Positions 7,636 to 14,287 of a stretch of DNA of 16,078 nt are shown here, one piece after another. The notes beneath the pieces were generated by a model that worked only from the letters and a program-made list of their open reading frames with translations, was not told the origin of the DNA and did not search any database. Source of the stretch: Candidatus Cloacimonadota bacterium (GTDB lineage Bacteria; Cloacimonadota; Cloacimonadia; Cloacimonadales; TCS61); the NCBI GenBank assembly GCA_027064945.1, contig JAMOPB010000116.1, forward strand, positions 1 through 16,078, in the 5' to 3' direction. Position numbers and translations under genes: made by a program. Position 1 is the stretch's first letter. Each line of letters starts with the position of its first letter.

Positions 7636-8445
7636 ATGAAAGAATTTCAACAAAACATAATCGACATTCACACTCATATTCTTCCGGGAATTGATGATGG
7701 ATCCAAAGACGTAGAAACGTCTGTAAAACAGCTTAAGATAATGGCAGATTTAGGTGTTACAGATGTTATTTGCACACCACATTTTATTACTAATTTTTAT
7801 GAAAATGGTTTGAAAAAGAGAATTCACGCAGCAGAAAAATTATCGAAAGCATTAGAAAAAGAAAAAGTTCCTATAAGAATTCATTTAGGCTCTGAAGTTT
7901 TATTAGATTCAAAATCATTGGAAAATATTAAACTCGAGAAACTGAATATACAAGGAACAAATTACGTTTTAGTAGAAAGTGAAATGATTGCTTTTCCTGC
8001 AGATTTTACTGAAATCCTATATTACTTGGTGAAAGCTGGTTACACTCCAATTCTAGCTCATCCGGAAAGATATAATGAGGTAAAAAAAGATCCTAACATT
8101 ATCGAAAATTTCCTGCATAGAAATGTTCTTATACAAATTAATTCACGAAGCTTGTTAGGAGACTATGGCAAAGAAGCCGAAAATGCTGCTTGGCATTTAT
8201 TGCATAATGGGTGGGTACATTTCTTAGCTTCGGATAATCACTGCAGAAATGATAATTATAATCTAATTTTAGCAAGGAATCTTATAGAAAAAAAAATTGA
8301 TTCTTATACTGCAGATCTTCTAACTAAAATTAATCCGAAGAAATTATTGGATAATGAGAAAATCACTTTTTTCTACCTTTCCGAATCAAACAAACAAAAT
8401 AGAAAAACTTTTTTTGAAAAAATTCTGGAACGTTTTATTAGATAA
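7636..8445 (+). CDS. PHP-domain phosphatase, CpsB/YwqE-like
   Basis: A 269-residue PHP-fold metallophosphatase. The expected metal ligands are present: H12 and H14 (DIHTH), D20-D21 (PGIDDG), H49 (CTPHF), E87 (LGSEV), H142 (LAHPERY), and D200 with H202 (ASDNH); R171 lies in QINSRSLLGDYGK. CpsB/YwqE proteins are Mn-dependent tyrosine phosphatases that act on the BY-kinases controlling polysaccharide export. No BY-kinase or capsule gene is in the window; instead the gene starts 7 bases after GGGP synthase. It could therefore be a regulatory tyrosine phosphatase or, speculatively, act on a phosphorylated metabolite of the lipid pathway. The active site looks complete. No strong Shine-Dalgarno is seen, and translation may be coupled to the upstream stop. 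Confidence 0.87.
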   Translation: MKEFQQNIIDIHTHILPGIDDGSKDVETSVKQLKIMADLGVTDVICTPHFITNFYENGLKKRIHAAEKLSKALEKEKVPIRIHLGSEVLLDSKSLENIKLEKLNIQGTNYVLVESEMIAFPADFTEILYYLVKAGYTPILAHPERYNEVKKDPNIIENFLHRNVLIQINSRSLLGDYGKEAENAAWHLLHNGWVHFLASDNHCRNDNYNLILARNLIEKKIDSYTADLLTKINPKKLLDNEKITFFYLSESNKQNRKTFFEKILERFIR

Positions 8446-8472
8446 TTAGTTTTTCTTAGAAAAAAGGATGAA

Positions 8473-9474
8473 ATGGCAAATAAAATATTATTAACAGGTG
8501 CAACCGGTTTTATTGGAAATCATGTTTTGCAAAATTTACAGCAAACAAATGCTGATATAACTGCAATCATACGCCCCAACACAGCCAAATCGCGCTTGAA
8601 GAATTTTGATAATTCTGTTCAAAAAGTGGAAATTGATTTATGTAATATACCAGCATTAAGAGCATTCTTAGAAGCAAATTCTTTTGATGCGATTATCCAT
8701 ATAGGCGCTTTACGCGGTGGTAGAAAAGCGACCAGGAAAACTTACCGCTTAGCTAATATTGATGCTTCAGAACAATTGATGATAAATTCGATAAAGAATG
8801 ATTCCAAATTTATTTTCTGCTCTTCCGTAGGTGTTTTCGGCGCAATTCCTTGCGAATTACCTGCAAATAATTACACAAAAAGACAAGAAGATAATTTCTA
8901 TCATCTTACCAAAATTCAATCTGAAAAATTACTCCAAAAATATGTTTTACAAGGTTTAAAAGGTGCAATCATCAGACCTGCTATCACTTACGGAATTGGC
9001 GATTATGGATTTCCTTACACATTAATTAAATTAATTGATAGAAAGCTACTTCGTTTACCGGATCATGATGTGACAATCCATCTTACAAACGTAAACACGT
9101 TAGCACAAGCTTTTCAAAAATTAATGGAAACTGATTATATACCGGGAAGTGCATTTAATGTAGCTGATCCTAAACCTGTAAAATTACATGATCTCGCTGA
9201 TTTTATCTCACGAGAAATTCATAAAAAAAGATTCAACGACAAATATATTATAAAATCCAAATGGTTTGAACTTGGTGAAAAAATATCAATATCGTTAAAA
9301 AATGAACTCTGGACTGCTCGTTTTCAGTTAATTTCCAAAAGTTGGTATTATGATGTGGAAGATGCATACAAAACCTTGAGCTTGAAAAATGGTAGTACAA
9401 TTCCGGATATAAAAGTTGTAATTGAATGGTATCTTAAGCAAAATAGGATAATGAAAAAAAAGAGGAAAAAATAA
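8473..9474 (+). CDS. Extended short-chain dehydrogenase/NAD-dependent epimerase
   Basis: A 333-residue extended SDR. It has the nucleotide-binding motif GATGFIG (9-15), IIHIGALRGG near 74-83 in the place of the usual HxAA motif, FCSSVGVFG (115-123) with the catalytic Ser, and the active-site pair Y143/K147 (YHLTK), then IIRPAITYGIGD. Such enzymes epimerise, dehydrate or reduce nucleotide sugars; some act on 3-beta-hydroxysteroids or other lipids. The specific substrate cannot be read from the sequence. ATG 8473 follows an AAAGG-type ribosome binding site. Its stop overlaps the methyltransferase start by one base (TAATG). With the Gfo/Idh dehydrogenase at the head of the run it may contribute to a sugar headgroup, but this is inference. 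Confidence 0.85.
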   Translation: MANKILLTGATGFIGNHVLQNLQQTNADITAIIRPNTAKSRLKNFDNSVQKVEIDLCNIPALRAFLEANSFDAIIHIGALRGGRKATRKTYRLANIDASEQLMINSIKNDSKFIFCSSVGVFGAIPCELPANNYTKRQEDNFYHLTKIQSEKLLQKYVLQGLKGAIIRPAITYGIGDYGFPYTLIKLIDRKLLRLPDHDVTIHLTNVNTLAQAFQKLMETDYIPGSAFNVADPKPVKLHDLADFISREIHKKRFNDKYIIKSKWFELGEKISISLKNELWTARFQLISKSWYYDVEDAYKTLSLKNGSTIPDIKVVIEWYLKQNRIMKKKRKK

Positions 9475-10304
9475 TGGCAATTCCTATCTTAAAAAACTGG
9501 CAACAATATTTTCTAAATCCTGATGAAGGATTAGGCTCTTCCTATGAAAGAATTGTTATTAATAACAAATTACTGGAAATTTGCAAAAAGTATAACGTGA
9601 ATAATTTGCTCGAATCTCCCTCTTTCGGATTTACCGGTGTTTCCGGAATAAATAGTTTTGCTGCTGCAAAGAAAAATATAAAAACCACTTTAGTAGATCA
9701 TAATCAACAAAGAATAAATTTGATTGCAAAATTTTGGAGTATGCATAATGCAAGTTGCCAAATTCATTTCACTAAAACTTATTCCGATCTGCCTTTTGAT
9801 GATAATCAGTTTGATCTAAGTTGGAATTTTTCAGCAATGTGGTTTACAAAAAACTTAAATGCATCACTTTCGGAATTGTGCCGAGTTAGTAAAAAAGCAG
9901 TTTTTATCTGCGTACCAAATCGTAGTGGCTTGGGCTATATTTTCCAAAAAATATCAGGAAAGAAAGAGCTGAAGAAATATTTAAAAGAGGAAAATATTAT
10001 TCCGAAAAACATTATTAGAGAGATGAATCTTTTGGGTTGGAAATTAATAGAAAATGATTATATTGATTGTCCTTGGTGGCCTGATATTGGAATGCCAAAA
10101 GCTAAATTTCTAAAATATTTTGGATTGGATTGGCTAATAAAAGAGAAAAACAATTCACCCGTCACAATCATGGATTATTATGATGGAAAAGATGCAAATT
10201 TTGCATCTAAGATGATGAAACATTATTGGTTTGAAAAAAATGCCCCGAATTTTATTAAGAAATTCTGGTCACACCATAAATATTTTTTATTTGAACCAAA
10301 ATAA
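9474..10304 (+). CDS. Divergent class I SAM-dependent methyltransferase-like protein
   Basis: A 276-residue protein with a Methyltransf_11-like core. The candidate SAM loop is LLESPSFGFTGVSG (45-58), a degenerate form of the E/DxGxGxG motif. TTLVDHN (71-77) gives the acidic residue after strand 2 (D75), and LPFDDNQFDLSW (106-117) matches the common LPFxDxxFD motif. The C-terminal third is rich in Trp and aromatics (DCPWWPDIGMPK, HYWFEK) and looks family-specific. It is assigned as a probable methyltransferase with unknown acceptor; the altered glycine motif leaves room for a non-catalytic homologue. The start ATG shares one base with the SDR stop and has AGAGG just upstream. The context would allow a headgroup or polar-lipid methylation role, unproven. 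Confidence 0.68.
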   Translation: MAIPILKNWQQYFLNPDEGLGSSYERIVINNKLLEICKKYNVNNLLESPSFGFTGVSGINSFAAAKKNIKTTLVDHNQQRINLIAKFWSMHNASCQIHFTKTYSDLPFDDNQFDLSWNFSAMWFTKNLNASLSELCRVSKKAVFICVPNRSGLGYIFQKISGKKELKKYLKEENIIPKNIIREMNLLGWKLIENDYIDCPWWPDIGMPKAKFLKYFGLDWLIKEKNNSPVTIMDYYDGKDANFASKMMKHYWFEKNAPNFIKKFWSHHKYFLFEPK

Positions 10305-10313
10305 GGAGTTACT

Positions 10314-10502
10314 ATGTCACCGAAATTAAAAAGTTTCTTACTTTACTCAATTGTATTTGGGTTGGTATTTTTTCTTATAAGCTACTTTGTTCCGGCTATG
10401 AGAGCAAATCAATCACTAGCAACAATTGCTATAAAATCAATTTCCTCAGCAATTGTTTATGGCTTAATAATGATAAAAGTTAATGGTAAAAGGAAAAAAT
10501 GA
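10314..10502 (+). CDS. Small two-helix membrane protein, unknown function
   Basis: A 62-residue protein with a short basic N-terminus, a first membrane helix near residues 7-27, a second near 36-54, and a basic tail (NGKRKK), suggesting both ends face the cytoplasm. It has a good ribosome binding site (AAGGAG, about 7 bases before ATG 10314). Its stop overlaps the start of the flippase-like gene (ATGA), so translation of the two is coupled and the product may be a subunit or chaperone of that protein. No family is recognised. Confidence 0.72.
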   Translation: MSPKLKSFLLYSIVFGLVFFLISYFVPAMRANQSLATIAIKSISSAIVYGLIMIKVNGKRKK

Positions 10503-11488
10503 AGAAAGTAAATTTTAATCTTATTTTAGGAATTTTGCTTGGTGCAATCTTTCTTTTCTTGTGGATACGAATGATAGATTGGAATGAATTTATCAATTTT
10601 TTCCATAAATTTGATTTAAAATTTGTACTACTCTTTTCAGGATTTTATGTTTTGGCATATTTCCTTCGTAGTTTGCGTTGGAAAATCATCCTTAATCCTG
10701 TTCAAAAATTGCACTGCAAAGAGAGTTTCTTTATATTTATGACAGGCTTATTGATTAATTATCTAATCCCTGTTCGTGCCGGAGAACTTACAAAATCCTT
10801 TATCTTAAAGATTAGGCATAAAACTTCTATTAGTCAAAGCCTTCCAACTATCTTAATAGATAAAATAACTGATCTCTTCCCCATTATATTGATCATGTTA
10901 CTTATTCCATTAATTGGAGTAAAATTAAATAATACTTTGAATATAATAATTATTTTGCTCTTAGGGATATTTATTTTTTTTATCGTATTTTTATATTTTG
11001 CAGTAAATCATAGAAATACTGCTTTAAAGATTCTAAATCTGTTTTTTAGCATTTTCCCTAAAAAAATAAAATTCAAATTCGAAGATTTTTTCGAGAACTT
11101 TATAGATGGAATGAGTGTTATGCAACATAGATTAAAAGATAATCTATTGGTTTATCTGCTAACATTTGCGGCTGTAATTTCAGAAGCAATCTATATTTTT
11201 GCTGTTTTCCGAGCTTTTGGCGCTGATATTTCATATCAGAAAATTTTGTTCGGCTATACATTAATGAATCTAACATATATCCTTCCAACTCCTCCGGCTC
11301 AAGTAGGATCTAACCAATTTATGTGGGTTTTGATTTTCTCTTTTGCTTTGGGAGTAGATAAGAATCTTACTGCTGCGGCTGTAACTTTCTCACATCTTTT
11401 AACTTCAATCTGGATTTTCTCTATCGGGACAATTTCTCTATTTGTTTTGAAAATTAAATTCTCAGATCTTTTACCAAAATTCAATTAA
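10499..11488 (+). CDS. LPG_synthase_TM (UPF0104) flippase-like integral membrane protein
   Basis: A 329-residue protein with about eight membrane helices, matching the stand-alone membrane domain of the lysylphosphatidylglycerol synthase/flippase family (PF03706), which also includes archaeal AglD-like proteins. Diagnostic stretches are YFLRSLRWKIIL, the loop LIPVRAGELTKSFILK (compare PxRxGExxR), LIDKITDLFPIILI, and a late PTPPAQVGSNQF resembling the conserved P-x-P-x-x-x-G segment. No soluble aminoacyl-transferase domain follows, so it is not a full MprF. Homologues are implicated in moving or translocating lipids and lipid-linked sugars; exact function is usually unknown. Placement after the archaeal-type lipid genes makes translocation of a modified lipid a testable idea. 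The start overlaps the small membrane gene by 4 bases. Confidence 0.83.
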   Translation: MKKVNFNLILGILLGAIFLFLWIRMIDWNEFINFFHKFDLKFVLLFSGFYVLAYFLRSLRWKIILNPVQKLHCKESFFIFMTGLLINYLIPVRAGELTKSFILKIRHKTSISQSLPTILIDKITDLFPIILIMLLIPLIGVKLNNTLNIIIILLLGIFIFFIVFLYFAVNHRNTALKILNLFFSIFPKKIKFKFEDFFENFIDGMSVMQHRLKDNLLVYLLTFAAVISEAIYIFAVFRAFGADISYQKILFGYTLMNLTYILPTPPAQVGSNQFMWVLIFSFALGVDKNLTAAAVTFSHLLTSIWIFSIGTISLFVLKIKFSDLLPKFN

Positions 11489-11498
11489 AGGACTTACT

Positions 11499-12491
11499 AT
11501 GAACGAAAAACAAGAAATTCAATTATTAGAAGAATTAGCAAATAAGAAAAAAATGATATTTGCCGAATTAAACAAAGTGATCGTTGGACAAGAAGAAGTT
11601 ATTGAAAATTTTCTGATTGCCCTGTTTTCTGGCGGACACTGTTTATTAGAAGGTGTTCCCGGCTTAGCAAAAACTTTGTTGATTTCTTCATTAGCAAAAG
11701 TATTGGATATGAGCTACAGCCGTATTCAATTTACTCCCGATTTAATGCCTTCCGATATTACAGGAACAGATATCTTAGCTGAAAATAAATCCGACGGTAA
11801 ACGTTATTTTGAATTTATCAAAGGTCCTGTTTTTGCTAATATCATCTTAGCTGACGAAATCAATAGAACTCCTCCCAAAACTCAAGCTGCCCTGCTGCAA
11901 GCTATGCAAGAATTTGAAGTAACTGTAGGAAATCAAACATTTGACCTAAAAAAACCTTTCTTAGTTTTTGCAACTCAAAACCCAATTGAACAAGAAGGTA
12001 CTTATCCTTTACCGGAAGCGCAATTAGATAGATTTATGTTTAATATTTTTATCGATTATCCTTCTTTTGAAGAAGAAAAGGAGATTGTGAAGCGTACAAC
12101 ATCAGGAAGAGTTGTAGAAATACAAAAAGTTATGGATTCATCTGAAATTACTAAATTGCAGAATATTATTGCTCAATTGCCGGTTAGTGATCATATTTTA
12201 GAATACGCAGTAAAACTTGTTCGAGCTACACGACCCAAAAGTGATGATGCTCCTGAATTAATTAAAAAATGGGTTAATTGGGGTGCTGGTCCTCGTGCTA
12301 GTCAATATCTGATAATTGCGGCAAAAACCAAAGCAGCTTTAGACGGTAAACTTACTCCAAGTGAGTCTGATATCAATGCTGTTGCAAGAATTGTATTGCA
12401 ACATCGCGTACTTATTTCATTTGCAGCAGAAGCAGAAGGTCTAAGCAGTAGAGATGTAATTGATAAATTACTAAAGGAATTAAGAAGATAA
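11499..12491 (+). CDS. MoxR-family AAA+ ATPase
   Basis: A 330-residue AAA+ chaperone-like ATPase with Walker A GVPGLAKT (52-59), Walker B IILADE (115-120) followed by INRTPPKTQAALLQAMQE, sensor 1 ATQNP (158-162), the arginine-finger region LPEAQLDRF (171-179), and the sensor 2 region GAGPRASQYLI near 265. All ATPase motifs look intact and the length is normal. MoxR proteins usually work with a DUF58 protein and von Willebrand factor A proteins encoded just downstream; here no such gene follows, only a non-coding stretch and marR-like genes. The gene starts 10 bases after the flippase-like gene with AAAGGA upstream, so it closes the run. Its client is unknown. Confidence 0.94.
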   Translation: MNEKQEIQLLEELANKKKMIFAELNKVIVGQEEVIENFLIALFSGGHCLLEGVPGLAKTLLISSLAKVLDMSYSRIQFTPDLMPSDITGTDILAENKSDGKRYFEFIKGPVFANIILADEINRTPPKTQAALLQAMQEFEVTVGNQTFDLKKPFLVFATQNPIEQEGTYPLPEAQLDRFMFNIFIDYPSFEEEKEIVKRTTSGRVVEIQKVMDSSEITKLQNIIAQLPVSDHILEYAVKLVRATRPKSDDAPELIKKWVNWGAGPRASQYLIIAAKTKAALDGKLTPSESDINAVARIVLQHRVLISFAAEAEGLSSRDVIDKLLKELRR

Positions 12492-12708
12492 TTTTTTTTC
12501 AAAAAAAAAGTTACAAATTTATAAGAATTCAAAATGGTATAAATGCTGAAGATTAAACATTTGACACAACATATTTATTTCCATCTTGAAAATATATCCT
12601 TTTAAAAATAAAAATGTTAGTTGACATTTTATTAAAAATATTTTTTTTTATGAAATGTCTTTGGGGAATTTATTATTTTGACTAATTTTATATTTAAAGG
12701 AGAGAACC
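12492..12708 (+). promoter_or_regulatory. Non-coding gap with possible promoter for the first MarR gene
   Basis: This 217-base gap is extremely AT-rich and shows no gene. TTGACA occurs twice (12561-12566 and 12621-12626), but neither has a convincing -10 at 16-18 bases. A further TTGACT occurs at 12678. AAAGGAGAG (about 12696-12704) is the ribosome binding site of the MarR gene at 12709. No GC-stemmed terminator is visible after the MoxR gene. Confidence 0.35.
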
Positions 12709-13164
12709 ATGAAGAAAAAATATGTTACTAAGTTTGCTAACATCAGTAACGATCTGTACGATTTATGTTCGAAAAAAGAAACAACAAGAAGAAAATGTCT
12801 TAACCTGGGGAAAATGGAATGCAATTTATTATTCAAACTTGCCTCTGTTGATGAACCTCAATGTATGGCTGATTTAGCAAAATGCTTAGGAGTATCTCAT
12901 AGTCGTATTACCAGAATTGTTGATAACCTTGTTTATTATGAATATGTTCACCGCTTCCCATCTCCTAAAGATCGTAGAAGCTGGTTGGCAGAACTTACTC
13001 CGGAGGGCGCAAGAGCTAATGAAGAATCTGTAAATGAGTTCCTCAATATTCAATTGAAATTGCTCAATAAATTTCCTGAAGAGAAATTAGATGATATTAT
13101 TGAATGCGTAAACATCTATTTTGAAACATATAGAGAGGCATTAGAAGAAAAAGGGAAAAATTAA
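12709..13164 (+). CDS. MarR-family transcriptional regulator, copy 1
   Basis: A 151-residue winged-helix regulator. The helix-turn-helix covers about residues 48-77, with LGVSHSRITRIVDNLV as the recognition region, and the wing carries RFPSPKDRRSW (82-92), including the conserved DRR. Five cysteines are present (20, 30, 38, 52, 59), the first four shared with the second copy. MarR proteins are dimeric repressors or activators that bind palindromes near their own promoters, and a Cys-based subgroup (OhrR-like) senses peroxides. It is about 65% identical to the paralogue at 13405, counted by eye. It has its own ribosome binding site and is followed by a strong terminator, so it is probably monocistronic. 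Ligand or redox sensing is inference. Confidence 0.9.
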   Translation: MKKKYVTKFANISNDLYDLCSKKETTRRKCLNLGKMECNLLFKLASVDEPQCMADLAKCLGVSHSRITRIVDNLVYYEYVHRFPSPKDRRSWLAELTPEGARANEESVNEFLNIQLKLLNKFPEEKLDDIIECVNIYFETYREALEEKGKN

Positions 13165-13191
13165 ATTTTTAAACTCTTTGATAAATAACAC

Positions 13192-13224
13192 AATGCGTTC
13201 ATCATTCTTGAGCGCATTTTTTTT
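13192..13224 (+). terminator. Rho-independent terminator after the first MarR gene
   Basis: The stem AATGCGTTCA (13192-13201) pairs with TGAGCGCATT (13209-13218) with one G-U pair and a 7-base loop, followed by a run of T to 13224. It lies 27 bases after the stop codon and separates the two MarR transcripts. Confidence 0.9.
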
Positions 13225-13327
13225 GTTTAATACTGCAACTATACATTTTAGTTCATAACGACAAATATTATATAAAAATAGATTATATCAAATTTAGACA
13301 CATTGAATTTTTTTTTAAAATAGTATA

Positions 13328-13356
13328 TTGACAAATTACACAAAGTGAAATATTTT
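13328..13356 (+). promoter_or_regulatory. Putative promoter of the second MarR gene
   Basis: TTGACA (13328-13333) and TATTTT (13351-13356) are separated by 17 bases, in the gap between the upstream terminator and ATG 13405. The same TTGACA-N17-TATTT pattern appears upstream of 4076, which gives mild support to both. Confidence 0.5.
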
Positions 13357-13364
13357 ATAACCTG

Positions 13365-13378
13365 TAATTTATAAATTA
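13365..13378 (+). repeat. 14-bp perfect palindrome, possible MarR operator
   Basis: TAATTTATAAATTA reads the same on both strands and lies 8 bases after the presumed -10 and just before the ribosome binding site of the second MarR gene. This is a typical place and size for an autoregulatory MarR operator, but it is all A/T and could arise by chance. Confidence 0.35.
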
Positions 13379-13404
13379 AATAAAAAAAATACAAGGAGTC
13401 AATT

Positions 13405-13878
13405 ATGAAAAAAAAGTATGTACTCGACTTTGCAAACATTAGCTCAGAACTTTATCAACTTTGTTCAAAAAAAGAGTTAACAAGAAGAAAATGTTTAAAT
13501 TTAGGAAAAATGGAATGCAACCTTCTTTATCATCTTTCCAATGTAGATGATCCACAATGTATGAACGATTTAGCAAAAGCTTTAGGAGTTTCTCATAGCC
13601 GTATAACTCGTATTGTGGATAATCTGGTTTACAAAAAATTTGTACGCCGTTTCCCATCTCCAACAGATCGTAGAAGTTGGATAGTGGAGCTAACTCCGGA
13701 AGGTGCAAAAGCAAATGATGAATCAGTAGATGATTTTTTAGGTATTCAAATGGATATTTTAAAAGAAATTCCTGCAAACAAAATCCAAACAGTTCTTGAG
13801 TCAGTAACTTTATATATTAATTCATACCAAAAAGCATTAAATAAAAGACAGGAGGAGCAAATTAATGGCGACAAGTAA
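13405..13878 (+). CDS. MarR-family transcriptional regulator, copy 2
   Basis: A 157-residue paralogue of the upstream regulator. Residues 1-40 and the helix-turn-helix (LGVSHSRITRIVDNLVY) are nearly the same, while the C-terminal dimerisation region has diverged. The wing has RFPSPTDRRSW. Cysteines 20, 30, 38 and 52 are kept; Cys59 of copy 1 is Ala here. ATG 13405 follows AAGGAG at 13393-13398. Its last 14 bases overlap the OsmC-family gene, so regulator and OsmC protein are co-expressed, an arrangement recalling OhrR/Ohr peroxide-response pairs. Likely roles are autoregulation and control of this redox-related operon; the inducing signal is not visible from sequence. Confidence 0.9.
   Translation: MKKKYVLDFANISSELYQLCSKKELTRRKCLNLGKMECNLLYHLSNVDDPQCMNDLAKALGVSHSRITRIVDNLVYKKFVRRFPSPTDRRSWIVELTPEGAKANDESVDDFLGIQMDILKEIPANKIQTVLESVTLYINSYQKALNKRQEEQINGDK
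13850..13857 (+). promoter_or_regulatory. Ribosome binding site deciding the OsmC start
   Basis: AGGAGGAG inside the end of the second MarR gene, about 7 bases before ATG 13865. It supports the 14-base gene overlap. Confidence 0.7.
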
Positions 13879-14287
13879 GATCAGTTGGCGCAATGATATG
13901 TCATTCAATGTGGAATTAAATGGACATAATTTTATTATTGATGCAACAGATAAGGTGGGCGGAAAAGATCAAGGCCCAAGACCGAAAGGTTTATTGCTAT
14001 CAGCTTTAGGTGGTTGCACAGGAATGGATGTTGTTTCTATTCTAAAAAAGATGAAAGTAGAAAATTATAGATTTGAGATTAATGTTGACGCTAACGAGAC
14101 AACTGAACATCCAAAATATTATGATAAAATTACAATTGATTATATCTTTGAAGGCGAAGACCTTCCGATCGCTAAGATTAAAAAAGCTGTTGATTTATCT
14201 GAAACACGTTATTGTGGAGTTTCTGAAATGTTAAGAAAAGCAGCAAAATTAGAGACAATAATTCATGTTAATGGAGAAATTGTATGA
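13865..14287 (+). CDS. OsmC-family protein with two conserved cysteines
   Basis: A 140-residue OsmC/Ohr-superfamily protein. The family segment GPRPKGLLLSALGGCTGMDVVSIL spans residues 37-60 and carries C51; the second cysteine, C117, is in TRYCGVSEML. Paired cysteines in this fold form the active site of Ohr/OsmC thiol peroxidases, which reduce organic hydroperoxides. The short form with GGCTGxDVVSIL is closer to the YhfA-like branch than to classic Ohr, and the physiological substrate of that branch is less certain. Strong AGGAGGAG precedes ATG 13865, within the MarR gene, and the stop overlaps the thioredoxin-like gene by 4 bases (ATGA), so regulator, peroxidase-like protein and exported thioredoxin-like protein form one unit. 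Confidence 0.9.
   Translation: MATSKISWRNDMSFNVELNGHNFIIDATDKVGGKDQGPRPKGLLLSALGGCTGMDVVSILKKMKVENYRFEINVDANETTEHPKYYDKITIDYIFEGEDLPIAKIKKAVDLSETRYCGVSEMLRKAAKLETIIHVNGEIV

Noticed and set aside
12490..12512. Terminator after the MoxR gene
   Set aside because: Only a T-run followed by an A-run; no G/C pairs in the stem, so it is not a convincing hairpin.
13439..13777. 112-codon reverse-strand frame across the second MarR gene
   Set aside because: It is antisense to a clearly conserved coding region and its translation shows no recognisable family.
12709..13878. Tandem similar segments as a mobile-element or target-site duplication
   Set aside because: No transposase, terminal inverted repeats or flanking direct repeats are seen; a gene duplication explains the similarity.
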